This document shows, piece after piece, positions 24,380 to 34,489 of a DNA stretch of 64,000 nt. Positions within the stretch are counted from its first letter, which is position 1; the number at the start of each line of letters is the position of its first letter. The notes below the pieces were generated by a model. That model saw nothing but the letters and a program-made list of their open reading frames with translations, did no database searches and was not told the DNA's origin. Origin of the DNA: Himantopus leucocephalus (lineage: Eukaryota > Chordata > Aves > Charadriiformes > Recurvirostridae); the NCBI GenBank assembly GCA_003993805.1, contig RSEF01000003.1, positions 81,608,033 through 81,672,032 on the forward strand. The letters are read 5' to 3'. Position numbers and translations under genes: made by a program.

Positions 24380-27300
24380 ATGGAATCTCTGACTCCCTCA
24401 CCAAACGTAGTGGATATGAATCTGAAGATAACTAATATAGAATGCCATCCTGAATGCTTGGTTATAGCGTTCCAGGGTCAATCCAAGGCAGGATGTGACC
24501 TTGACTATTACATACTACAAAATGAAATACAACGTGTATTCAAAGTAAAAGGTAATGTTTACGTTGGCGAATCTTGTTTGGTGGAAGACACAGAAGGAAA
24601 ATGGCATAGAGGAAGAATTCTGGAAAAGAGAGAGAATATCTGTGAGGCTTTTCTTATAGATACTGGGCAAGTACTAGTTATTGAAGAAACACATCTTGCT
24701 TCTGCTTGTGATGAATTGTTTCAGCTGCCTCCAAAGGTGGTTTTGGGTGTTTTTGCAAGCATACTTCCTCTTGGAGAAAAATGGAGTCCAAAAGCCATTA
24801 ACTATTTTTCATCTCTGGTAGGATTACAGATTACAGGTCATGTGAAAGCAGTTATGCCATACCAACTATTTATTGTAGAAGTACCAAAGATCATTAGTGA
24901 TGTTCTTGAACTGAAGTTAGGAAAATTTATTGATGGAGATTCATTTTGTCTTATTGTAGAAACGTTAAGAGTGTTTCCCCAAGAAATGCTTTGTAAGAGA
25001 GTGCCACAATTGCTGCAATGGAAGTATCCAGTCAAGGAGTTGCTTACTTTCAGTAATTCTGAGAACCCAACAGATTTTTGGCCAGTTCCAGATGATCTCT
25101 TCCCACGTCTACCTGTTGGCAGTAAAGAAAATGTAAAAGTAACTGTTGCAGTGAGCCCAAATAAATTTTACTGTCAGATACAGAAATGGCAGAAAGAGCT
25201 GGAAGATTTGACAGAAGCTATGCATTTGTACTATGAAGCTATCAGTACAGAAAATAATAAATCTTTTGATAGTTTAGGGCTACTCTGTGCTGCCAAGAGG
25301 CAAAATGGACAATGGCATAGAGGAGTGATAAAACAGCTTCTGTCTGACCACGTGGAAGTCTGGTTTATGGATTTTGGCAATATTGAAGCTGTGCCATCTA
25401 GTTGTGTTCAGAAACTTAGAGTTGAGTTCATGGCATTACCGATGATTTCATTTCCATGTGCACTCTCTTGTTTTGGTAGTCAGGATGCAGCAGTAATAAA
25501 AATTCAGCTGAAGGAACTTATACAGGCCTTGATAGGACAAACTTCTGTGTGTGTCCATGTTGATTTATTCGATGACATTAAACGCTTATATTACATTACG
25601 CTGCAAAATCAAAATCTTGGAATTAATGCTAAGGATCCAGAAAACCTGAATGAGGCAGCTGCATCATGTGTCTCACTTCTGGAAAGAAAAATCACAAGTA
25701 TTGCTGTAAACTGCAAACCATGTGATGAGAGATACAATTTATTTAAGAATTGTACACAAAATAAACATACAAAAACCTGCTTACCTGAATGGGATATTTC
25801 TTTGTCAAGCCACTGCAGAAGAGTAGAAATGCAAATGAATTCTTTCCATACTGCTTTTGTGGTATATGTCATAAATCCGTCTGACTTCTGGATTCAAACA
25901 TGTGAATATCAGAATGAATTTGAAGCATTGATGAAAAATATTGCAGATACGTATGACCAATGTGGAGATGATGAAATGGTCCTTAAAAACCCAGAACCTG
26001 GATTGCTCTGCTGTGCCAGGTACAGCAAAGACATGCATTATTATCGGGGTGTTGTCACTGAGGTGCTTCATGTAAATATTACTGTTTATTTTTTGGACTT
26101 TGGAAATACAGATACAGTACCCTGTTACGATGTGAAAACATTGCTTCCTGAGTTTTCTGATTTACCAGCTTTAGCTATGTATTGTGCACTTGCTTATACG
26201 TTTCCTGTTGATGATGTGTGGGTTAAAAAGGAAATTGATTTCTTCAAGCAAATTGTATTCAACAAACCACTCTTGCTTCAAGTCATTGGAAAGCAAAACA
26301 ACAAGTATATTGTTAATGTGCAGTATAAGAATGGTTTGGAGCAAGGAAATGTTGCCACAAGTATGGTTCAAGCTGGGTACGCTGAATACTGGGAAAAGAC
26401 ACCAGATTCTGTTCTAAATTCAGCAAAAAAAAGTCAAGCCCTGAATCGCCCCAAATTTAAAAAAAGAAAAGTGAATGCTCAGAGCATCTGTAGTATTCAA
26501 AAAAATAAGGTATCTGGAAATGGAGAGATTTTTCAGAAGGAAAAATCATTAAGTGTGTCTTCAGTTCTGAGAGAATCTCTTGTGCTCTCCTGTTTTGGAA
26601 AAAGTTCCATTTCTAAAAGGTGTAAATCGGTACATGAGAAAAAAACATTTTATAAAGAGTTTATGTTTAAACCAGGCGCTGTTTTTGAGGTGGTGTGTTC
26701 TTACGTTGTTTCCCCAGCAGATTTTTCCTGTCAGTTGCAAAGTAAGTTGCCAGAGTTAAATAACTTAATGGAACAAATTCAGACTTACTATAAAGATCAT
26801 ACCAGTCCTTACAAAACTGGACAGGTTGCCTGTGTTGTTAAATGTCCCAAAGATGGGAAGTGGTACAGAGCGACTGTTTTGCAGCAAGTATCCAGAAATG
26901 AAGTTGATGTGGTTTTTGTAGACTATGGTTATCGGGAAAGAGTTTTACTTAGAGATCTTCAAGCTGTTCTTCCAGATTTCCTAACTCTGGAAAGTCAAGC
27001 GTTTCGATGTGGACTTAAAAATGTACCTTTAAAGGCTGACTCACTTAATTGGTCTGAAGAAGTGTGTAGACATTTTGAAGACTTCATTTCTGCTTCTAGT
27101 GGACCACTGACTTGCATCATTTATGCTCTTATTCTTCTAAGCCCTAACCGTTTATGCAATATAGTTGACTTACGGACTCCATTTATTAGTGCAGAGGAAT
27201 TCCTCAAAGAACGTGGTCTCACCCAGTCTGAAGATAGTGGTCTGAGAAACCTTGCATCTTTGGGTTCTCTATACAGTTTTTGCTACTCATCTTTTAATAT

Positions 27301-30300
27301 AAAAATTGGAAGTGAGGAGGAGGTTTATATAACTCATGTACATAGTCCTTCAAAATTCTATTGTCAGCTTAATCGAAACACTGAAACTATAGAGGCATTG
27401 ATGAAGAAAGTTAGTGTCATAAGTAAAATGTCAAATAATGCAAAATATGATGCCAGCAATACGCGATTATGTATAGCTAGATATTTTGAAGATGGTCTGT
27501 TTTATAGAGCTTTGGCTTTTCCTGTGGAATCAACATCCTATTTATGTGCTGACTTTGTAGATTTTGGAAATAAGAATATGGTAGAGAGAGACCAATTGAT
27601 GCCTATTCCACACTCTGCCACTGACCTAATGTTCACACCCATGCAAGCTATTAAATGCTGTCTGTCAGATCTTAGGGAGACAAAAATTCCAGTAAGAGTT
27701 ACTAGATGGTTTGAGGAAACATTCCTTGGTAAACTGCTGAAGGCTGTAATTGTATCCAGAGAATCAGATGGACAGGTTGTTGTGGAGTTGTACGATGGAC
27801 AGCTCAAAGTAAGTCAGAAAATTAAAGAAAAACTACTGGAAGAATCGCCACCGAAACATTATATGGAGAAATTTGTTGGAAGTAATGGAGGAATGATACG
27901 TCACATGGAAGATGACAAAGAAATTAATAAAGTAACTGTTAAAAATCCTGAAAGAGTTAAATTGAAAATTAAAGTGAAATGCCAAGTACATGATAAGTAT
28001 TATCGGAGAGATAACGGACAGAATTTTGGAGATGAAGAGCAAACTGCATGTAGCCCACAAAAGTTGTGTAGTGGGTCCTCAAAACTGCTAACTTTACAGG
28101 ACAGTCAAGAACCAGGTTTTAGAAATACTGTCAGTGCTGTTGTAGAGCATGGAGAGAAACCTCTCGTTGGAGAGCCTGCTTCTCACTCACTCTGTCATCC
28201 TGCTTTAAATTCAAAGGAAATAACTGTAGATGCTCCCTCTGAATCTCATAATGAAAGACTAAATTATATAGGTCAGCAGGAAAGGAGTCATGAAAATGTG
28301 CCTAAATTAATCAGTCTTCCTAAACGTGACATTCAGGTGAATTCTGAAGTAGCAGGGTATATTTCTCATACGAATAGTCCATCAAGTTTCTATGTTCAGC
28401 TTGCAGAGGATGAAAACTTAGTAGTACAACTAGCAGAAGAATTAAATGAAAGCATGGTGAATAAAGGTCATGAAAATTGCTTAGATGAGCTCACAGTAGG
28501 GGCTCTCATAGTAGTAGAGCATGACACTGATTGTTTTTACTATAGAGCGGTTATAAAAACTCTGAAATCGGGAAACTCCTTTGAGGTAGAGTTCATTGAC
28601 TATGGTAATGCAGCAGTTGTAAGTCCTTCAAAAATCTGCAGGATTCAGAAAAAGTTCTTAACTTTGCCAAGACTCAGTGATCATTGTTTCCTTAGCAGAG
28701 TAAAAAGTGTTCCTGATGAAAGTTGGACTAATAAAAGTACTTCCTATTTTATAAACAAAATAAATAACAGGCAAGTCACTTGCAAGTTCTTAGAGCAACA
28801 TGGAGAGCGATGGGAGATGGATGTAATTTGTGATGGAAAGTCTATGTCTAATGACCTTCTGCAGAAAAAAGGCAGGACAATGTCGCAAAACACAGCAATG
28901 CATAATCAGGAAAACGGGCCAAACCAAACTCTGGTTACAAATGGTAATCCTCAAGGTAGAAAGTCAAGGAATGGTTTAGGTAGTCAAAGTAAAACTAAGG
29001 CTGTTCGGATGAAAAATACTTCCAAAGCACCCTTAAATGTCCTTCTTCAAGATCTCCATTCTGGACAGGTAGAAGAAGCAAAAGTAATTCATATTTCAGA
29101 GTGTGGAGAATTTCATGTACAGTTACTTAGAAATTTGCAAATATTACATGAGATAAATGTAATGCTTCTCAAAGAAGCACAAAGAAGTGATTTGCTTAGA
29201 GTGGATGACATTGAAGAAGGATTGGAATGCATGACAAAATCTGAAAGGAACTTGAAGTGGTATCGATCAAAAGTGATCAAGAAATTTGTCAGGGAGAAGT
29301 TAATGCTAGTTTTTTTCATGGATTATGGCAAGTGTGAGATGGTGTCCTTAAATAATGCGAAGATGCTCAGTGACAAGATCAAAAGTATTCCTAAACAAGC
29401 TGTGTTCTGTAAATGGGTTTGGTTTAAAACACTGAAGAAAATTCAGTTTGTCCATGTAGTAAATGCGGTCCTGGATCGTGAAGTAAGGATCTTGTTTTTG
29501 AGATATTTGGAATCCTGTCATATTTGGGAAGTAGATATTTTAATTGGGGAAATTCTGCTTCAGGAGTATTTGAACCAGGTCTTAAGTCATTGTTGGGCTA
29601 CTGTTGGACCAGAAAAAACAAGTAATACAGACTGTAAGGAGTTTGATACATCATTCAAGATAAATTCAGTCACGTGGATGCTGCTGCAGGGTGGCAGAAG
29701 GTATCCTGGGTTTGCAACTGCAGTTATTGATCCTTCAAACTTCTACATCCAGTTTGAAGTCTTATTTGATTGTATGAAAAACTTGTCTCTGCTGCTCTCT
29801 GACCTTCCTGACAGGTTGCCAGCTTTGCCAAAAGAACTTGTGGCTCCTGGTACAAGCTGCTTGATGAAGTTTGGACTGGAAGCACAGTGGAACAGGGCAG
29901 AAGTTAGTGAAGTAACAAGTCAGTCTGTTGTTCTTACATTTATTGATTATGGCTTTCTGAAGAGCATCCCTTACTCTGATATCCATAAACTTAAAGTTAT
30001 TCCAGAAAGTCTGTCTTATTTACCACGCTTGGCATACTCTTGCTCTTTACATGATATAGTTCCTGCCAAGGGGAAATACTGGAGTGATGAAGCTAAACTT
30101 CTGTTTCAGAAGCTTCTTAGTAAACAAGGTCTGATATTTCATTTTAAACACTATGGTTCTGAAATGAAATCAGAGGTGGATGTTCTGTATGAGGAGAACA
30201 ATCTAGCTCACGCCTTAATTGCTGCTGGCTATGCAGTCTACTCTAGAAGTAGGTGCTGCCTCATTCCAGTTGGCAGAATTAAGTCAGAAAAAACAGATTT

Positions 30301-30406
30301 GGACCCTAAGCGTCCAGATTCTAGCTGCTGTGCTTCCCTTTGTGAACCAGATTATAATTATGATGACATCTCTTATTTTGCTGAGAGAAATAAACCAAAA
30401 AAGTGA
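24380..30406 (+). CDS. TDRD15: Tudor domain-containing protein 15 (multi-Tudor germ-granule scaffold), 2,008 aa in one exon
   Basis: The start is the ATG at 24,380: it follows a consensus acceptor (CTTTGCAG, ending at 24,374) by five bases and has a strong context (A at -3, G at +4). The in-frame ATG at 24,326 lies in the intron. Eight Tudor-like repeats are visible, with core strands near residues 88-96 (LIDTGQ, degenerate), 327 (FMDFGN), 569 (FLDFGN), 844 (FVDYGY), 1058 (FVDFGN), 1403 (FIDYGN), 1644 (FMDYGK) and 1852 (FIDYGF). Most are preceded by the W/Y-Y-R-A/G strand and by a VxxPxxFYxQ-type segment, as in extended Tudor domains. Low-complexity Lys/Ser-rich linkers lie near 680-740, 1130-1290 and 1470-1550. 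Extended Tudor domains bind symmetrically dimethylated arginine, typically on PIWI proteins, in germ granules; a role in piRNA or germ-cell biology is inferred. The length and single coding exon fit TDRD15. TDRD6 is the main alternative, since it is also huge and largely in one exon. I see no transmembrane or signal segment. Confidence 0.88.
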   Translation: MESLTPSPNVVDMNLKITNIECHPECLVIAFQGQSKAGCDLDYYILQNEIQRVFKVKGNVYVGESCLVEDTEGKWHRGRILEKRENICEAFLIDTGQVLVIEETHLASACDELFQLPPKVVLGVFASILPLGEKWSPKAINYFSSLVGLQITGHVKAVMPYQLFIVEVPKIISDVLELKLGKFIDGDSFCLIVETLRVFPQEMLCKRVPQLLQWKYPVKELLTFSNSENPTDFWPVPDDLFPRLPVGSKENVKVTVAVSPNKFYCQIQKWQKELEDLTEAMHLYYEAISTENNKSFDSLGLLCAAKRQNGQWHRGVIKQLLSDHVEVWFMDFGNIEAVPSSCVQKLRVEFMALPMISFPCALSCFGSQDAAVIKIQLKELIQALIGQTSVCVHVDLFDDIKRLYYITLQNQNLGINAKDPENLNEAAASCVSLLERKITSIAVNCKPCDERYNLFKNCTQNKHTKTCLPEWDISLSSHCRRVEMQMNSFHTAFVVYVINPSDFWIQTCEYQNEFEALMKNIADTYDQCGDDEMVLKNPEPGLLCCARYSKDMHYYRGVVTEVLHVNITVYFLDFGNTDTVPCYDVKTLLPEFSDLPALAMYCALAYTFPVDDVWVKKEIDFFKQIVFNKPLLLQVIGKQNNKYIVNVQYKNGLEQGNVATSMVQAGYAEYWEKTPDSVLNSAKKSQALNRPKFKKRKVNAQSICSIQKNKVSGNGEIFQKEKSLSVSSVLRESLVLSCFGKSSISKRCKSVHEKKTFYKEFMFKPGAVFEVVCSYVVSPADFSCQLQSKLPELNNLMEQIQTYYKDHTSPYKTGQVACVVKCPKDGKWYRATVLQQVSRNEVDVVFVDYGYRERVLLRDLQAVLPDFLTLESQAFRCGLKNVPLKADSLNWSEEVCRHFEDFISASSGPLTCIIYALILLSPNRLCNIVDLRTPFISAEEFLKERGLTQSEDSGLRNLASLGSLYSFCYSSFNIKIGSEEEVYITHVHSPSKFYCQLNRNTETIEALMKKVSVISKMSNNAKYDASNTRLCIARYFEDGLFYRALAFPVESTSYLCADFVDFGNKNMVERDQLMPIPHSATDLMFTPMQAIKCCLSDLRETKIPVRVTRWFEETFLGKLLKAVIVSRESDGQVVVELYDGQLKVSQKIKEKLLEESPPKHYMEKFVGSNGGMIRHMEDDKEINKVTVKNPERVKLKIKVKCQVHDKYYRRDNGQNFGDEEQTACSPQKLCSGSSKLLTLQDSQEPGFRNTVSAVVEHGEKPLVGEPASHSLCHPALNSKEITVDAPSESHNERLNYIGQQERSHENVPKLISLPKRDIQVNSEVAGYISHTNSPSSFYVQLAEDENLVVQLAEELNESMVNKGHENCLDELTVGALIVVEHDTDCFYYRAVIKTLKSGNSFEVEFIDYGNAAVVSPSKICRIQKKFLTLPRLSDHCFLSRVKSVPDESWTNKSTSYFINKINNRQVTCKFLEQHGERWEMDVICDGKSMSNDLLQKKGRTMSQNTAMHNQENGPNQTLVTNGNPQGRKSRNGLGSQSKTKAVRMKNTSKAPLNVLLQDLHSGQVEEAKVIHISECGEFHVQLLRNLQILHEINVMLLKEAQRSDLLRVDDIEEGLECMTKSERNLKWYRSKVIKKFVREKLMLVFFMDYGKCEMVSLNNAKMLSDKIKSIPKQAVFCKWVWFKTLKKIQFVHVVNAVLDREVRILFLRYLESCHIWEVDILIGEILLQEYLNQVLSHCWATVGPEKTSNTDCKEFDTSFKINSVTWMLLQGGRRYPGFATAVIDPSNFYIQFEVLFDCMKNLSLLLSDLPDRLPALPKELVAPGTSCLMKFGLEAQWNRAEVSEVTSQSVVLTFIDYGFLKSIPYSDIHKLKVIPESLSYLPRLAYSCSLHDIVPAKGKYWSDEAKLLFQKLLSKQGLIFHFKHYGSEMKSEVDVLYEENNLAHALIAAGYAVYSRSRCCLIPVGRIKSEKTDLDPKRPDSSCCASLCEPDYNYDDISYFAERNKPKK

Positions 30407-31654
30407 AACAAAAATGTATCCAAAGCATAGGACTGTCTGTGATAAAGTTTCAAATAAGGAAGTCTGGTAAAGTGGGTGCTGGAATGTCATTAACAAAGGA
30501 TCTGAGTTTGCATAATGCTGAAAGAAAAGAAAAAACTGCAGAAGATGGACAATACTGTGAAGAAGTTGGGTTTTTTCAGCATTGTGATGATTAGAAAAGT
30601 AAAATTGACCTAATACGGTGTAAACCTGCTACCGGAAGCGCTGGTTGAGATTTGTGATTCTGATGTTCTGTGGTCTAGAAAGACACTGTGAAGATACTAT
30701 CAAAAGAATTATTTGAATAATAAGTGGACTGCAGTTAGGAAAGTACTTCAATGCATTAAAAAAAAATACGGATACTCCTCTTGGTATATTTTTTTTCCTT
30801 CAAGATCTGTTGTTATATAGGCAATTGTGTTTGTGGCAAACCTTTCTGAATGCTTTTACAATTTATGTGTGTATATGTATAAAACCCTATTTGCAGTAAC
30901 ATCTGGTTATAGTGGAGTTGTCTCCTTCTGGTTTTGGATGTTCAGGAAACAAAGATGCCAAGCATATTCTTCTCTTTGTTTCTAATTCCAAATTTCCTGT
31001 GTGAGTATCTTCTCTCTTGTTAGCAGAAAGGTTACTAACAATAAGCCAAAAGCTTGGATCCCCGTTTATGGGAGAGACGCCCATTAAGTTGTTTTCAATA
31101 AGCTCTTGGTGTAAAGATGCCATTGAGGTGTCTCAGGGTTCTCTTGGTGTTTCAGTTGCATCACAATTGGGGTCATTCTCTCTGCCGAGTGTGCTGGTTC
31201 CACTGAGCTCTCCTCCATCCTCCCCCCCCATCTGTGAAAATGGAGAGAGGAAGTTTTTTTCCATACTCTTAATTGGTTTGTATCTTGAAGGGGAAACATT
31301 CAGAGCTTTTTCCTTTTTTATTCTTTGTAGGAGGAGGAAATTTCAGGAGAGCTGAAAAGTGATGATATGCTGTATGTGTCTTAGAACTTTTTTATTTTTC
31401 AGTAACCATTCTGAAATTATAAGAATTTGTAGCCTGCTTCTCTGATTATTTTTTTTTAATTATTTTTTTAACCTCCGCCCTGCCCTCCCCCTGTCCTTCC
31501 TCAGTTGTTTGCAGTTGTTTGGGCAAAGATAAAGCATGAAGAGGCCTGAAGTGTGAGCAGTTTTCTTTGTATGCCCTGTGATTGTTTGAATTTAAATGAA
31601 AAAAGGAATGTATCCCTAATGGTAGGCAATATATCTAATGCATCTCTATATGCA

Positions 31655-31660
31655 AATAAA
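31655..31660 (+). terminator. Candidate proximal poly(A) signal AATAAA
   Basis: Canonical hexamer about 1,250 bp after the stop codon, in a T- and A-rich context. The C homopolymer begins 22 bp downstream, where the cleavage site would be expected, so the assembled sequence around the cleavage site may be unreliable. Confidence 0.4.
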
Positions 31661-31681
31661 AGCTAAGAATACTGCCCCTCG

Positions 31682-31716
<35 letters not shown>

Positions 31717-31727
31717 NCCCCCCCCCC
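31682..31727. repeat. Poly(C) homopolymer with a single N
   Basis: About 45 C bases with one N at 31,717, preceded by GCCCCTCG. Long C/G runs of this size are rare in vertebrate DNA and hard to sequence; the other strand is a G run able to form quadruplexes. The single N suggests two contigs joined inside the run, so the true length and even the true sequence between the ends are uncertain. Confidence 0.85.
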
Positions 31728-33289
31728 GGGATATCATGATGTATTTCATTCCTGTGAAAACTTGAAAGCTTTATCTGGAAAACAGAATTAATTTTTTTTT
31801 TTTAAAGGAGAGACGTGTCCAGGAAATTCGAATAAATAAGAGATAAGACAATGCTAGCTGATCTTTACAATGTTAACTCTGCTGGTGAATTATTCAAAAA
31901 GCATGCAAATACTTTCAGCAAACAAGCGAAAGATGCCTATTAGAAACAAATTAGAAAATGCATAAATTTCTTAAGTAAATATTAACTAAAGTATCAAAAG
32001 TGTTACATTAATGTAATGATTAAATAGAGGTTTTTTTGTAACAATTTGTAATTATTAGCTGTTTTTATATTGCACCATTTTACTATATTATTGCAGAATT
32101 TGAATTTTTCCTCGTTAAAATTACAAGCTTATCTGGCATGTTCTTTGTCAATAGTTTGACGTACTGCTAGCTCTTACGATAAAACGCAATTGATGTATTG
32201 TGCAACATTACTCATGTTGAGTGATAACTTTACATTTCCTTCACTGGGCTACGTTTGTTGTAGTGCCAAGTAATACTTAATTTTCATGTAGAGGCACTGA
32301 CACTTAAGGGTTAATTAACTCTGACTTCTGGCTATCATTCAGTCGGAACAACCAACAGTGCTTGTGTGTCTTTTCTTTTTAAAGATCATCTGGATACCCT
32401 AAATGCCAGTCCTGTTGGTGTAGTGTTAATACACAACTTGGATATTTTAATTTGGTTTTTTTCTTTTTGTGCTAATGTAAAGTATATTGTGCTTTAACTT
32501 GTGTGTAGCTGTAGAACACTGCTTACCTACTGTTACAAAATGGGCCTAGAAATGATGTATGATTAAGAAAAAAAAAAAAGGTGTGTGTGTGACTATTTTT
32601 ATGTTCTGCAAATTGCAAATGTTAGATTTATTTGCAAGAACGCGTATTTTATTTTGAGCTTATAATGAGTCTAGCCTGTGATAGTAATTCCTTTTCTGAA
32701 GGTCTGATAGCCAAAGTGCTTAAAGTGAAAACTAGGTAATTGAAAGGATTTTCAGGATTATGCTGCACCTGTAAATACAGGCAATGTCTTCTGTTGCCAT
32801 TGTTGATACAGATTTTCAGAAGTGCACTATAAGGTTATGTTATGATTGTTAGATGAAGTTACTGGGATATCTGGCTATGGATTTTATTCCGTGTCTTCTT
32901 TCTTTGGTGCGTACTTCCCCTGCCTCTGAACTCAGCTGTTACAGCGTTTTTCTTGTAAGTAGGAGAGGGTATACTTGTAATCTAGTGAGAGAAATTGTCA
33001 TTTATTTAGGATTTGGAAGTTTATGTGTGTCTTCCTACTTGTTTTGGGGCAAGCATAATTCTGAGCAAAAACACTACTTTGGTAAAATTTAATTGGAAAC
33101 TAGTGTTTATCATTTGGTTGTATTTCCTAAGTGTCTTTCTGTATTGGTTTATACTGTGTTGTTGATTACTTTGATTAATTTTTTTTAATCCATTAAAGTG
33201 ATAGAGAACTGGTTGCATTTGTTTGGAATTAAAAATGTTCCTGTGTATACTGACTGATGTATTCAGTATTCTGCCTTTTTGTCATGAAT

Positions 33290-33295
33290 AATAAA
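33290..33295 (+). terminator. Candidate distal poly(A) signal AATAAA
   Basis: Canonical hexamer in AATAATAAAATGC. It is followed by TTATCTTCTGTGTGTAA, a T/GT-rich stretch that fits a downstream processing element. It is the last AATAAA before the CR1 insertion at about 33,336, and the best candidate for the end of the long TDRD15 transcript. Confidence 0.5.
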
Positions 33296-33335
33296 ATGCT
33301 TATCTTCTGTGTGTAACTTGCCTGAGTCATTCTTA

Positions 33336-34489
33336 CAGATGACAGATGTCGTCTGTCTGGACTTCTGTAAGGCCTTTGACACGGTCCCCCACAATGTCCT
33401 CTCCAAATTGGAGAGAGATGGATTTGATAGGTGAACTGTTCAGTGGATGAAGAATTGGTTGGATGGTCGCATCCAGAGGGTAGTGGTCAACGGCTCAATG
33501 TCCAGATGGAGATCAGTGACAGCGGTATCCTTCTGGGGTCCATATTGGACCAGTACTGTTTAATCATTTCATCAGTGACATAGTGGGATTGAGTGCACCC
33601 TTAGCCAGTTTTCGGATGACACCAAGATGAGTGGTACAGTTGACATGCCTGAGGGACAGAATGCCATCCAGAGGGGACCTGGACAGGATCAAGAAGTGGG
33701 TCGGTGTGAACCTCATGAGGTTCAGCAAGGCCAAGTGCAGGGTCCTGCACCTGGGTTGGGGCAACCCCCAGTATCAATACAGGCTGGGGGATGAAGGGAT
33801 TGAGAGCAGCCCTGCTGAGAAGGACTTGGTGGTACTGGTGGATGAAAAGCTGGGCATGGCCTGACGATGCGCGCTTGCAGCCCAGAAAGCCATATCCTGG
33901 GCTGCATCAAAAGAAGCGTGGCCAGCAGGTTGAGGGAGGTGATTCTGCCCCTGTGCTCTGGTGGGACCCCACCTGTAGTCCTGCATCCAGCTCTGGAGCC
34001 GTCAGCACAGGAAAGACATGGACGTATTGGAGCAGGTCCAGAGGAGGGCCATGAAGACCATGAGAGGAATGGAGCACCACTCCTATGAGGACAGGCCGAG
34101 AGAGTTGGGGTTGTTCAGCCTGGAGAAGAGAAGGCTTCATGGAGACTTTGTTGTGGCCTTTCAGGACGTAAAGGGGGCTTATAAGAAAGATGGGGACAAA
34201 CTTTTTAGCAGGGCCTGTTGCGATAGGACAAGGGGTAATGGCTTTAAACGAAAAGAGGGCAGATTCAGACTAAATATAGGGGAAATTTTTTTTTACGATG
34301 AGGGTGGTGAAACAGTGGCCCAGGTTGCCCAGAGAGGTGATAGATGCCCCATCCATGGCAACACTCAAGGTCAGGTTGGATGGGGCTGTGAGCAACCTGA
34401 TCTAGTTGAAGATGTCCCTGCTTATTGCAGGGGGGTTGGACTAGGTGATCTTTAAAGGTCCCTTCCAACCCAAACTATTCTATGATTCT
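33336..34489 (+). mobile_element. CR1 LINE, 5'-truncated, end of RT ORF plus full 3' UTR
   Basis: It starts inside the reverse-transcriptase ORF: the frame at 33,340-33,400 reads YLDFCKAFDTVPHNVL-like (here with Cys/Val changes), followed by a WLDGR-like block and FSDDTKM near 33,610, the degenerate FADDTKL motif. The C-terminal RT segment, the CR1 3' UTR and a 3' end with AAGGTCCCTTCCAACCC and ATTCTATGATTCTG follow. Several frameshifts and in-frame stops show that it is inactive. It is one of the longer and better preserved copies here. Short open frames within it (for example 34,018-34,455) are CR1 debris, not host genes. It begins about 40 bp beyond the distal TDRD15 poly(A) signal, in the same orientation as the gene. 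Confidence 0.9.

Larger units (their letters stand above)
30407..33335 (+). other. TDRD15 3' UTR / immediate downstream region
   Basis: AT-rich sequence with no further long frame. Poly(A) signals AATAAA occur at 31,655-31,660, 31,831-31,836 and 33,290-33,295 (in AATAATAAAATGC), with a weaker ATTAAA at 30,755. If the distal signal is used, the 3' UTR is about 2.9 kb. The C homopolymer at 31,682-31,727 starts 22 bp after the first signal. No CR1 is seen up to 33,335, where one begins about 40 bp beyond the last signal. Which site is used cannot be told from sequence. Confidence 0.5.

Noticed and set aside
24380..30406. Assignment of the multi-Tudor gene to TDRD6
   Set aside because: TDRD6 has similar size and a giant exon, but there the coding sequence starts in the first exon and continues into small downstream exons. 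Here the coding exon follows non-coding leader exons and carries its own stop, which fits TDRD15 better. A tree of full-length proteins would settle it.
34018..34455. 145-codon open frame on the plus strand
   Set aside because: It lies within the CR1 element at 33,336-34,489 and is a fragment of its RT C-terminal and 3' UTR sequence, not a host gene.
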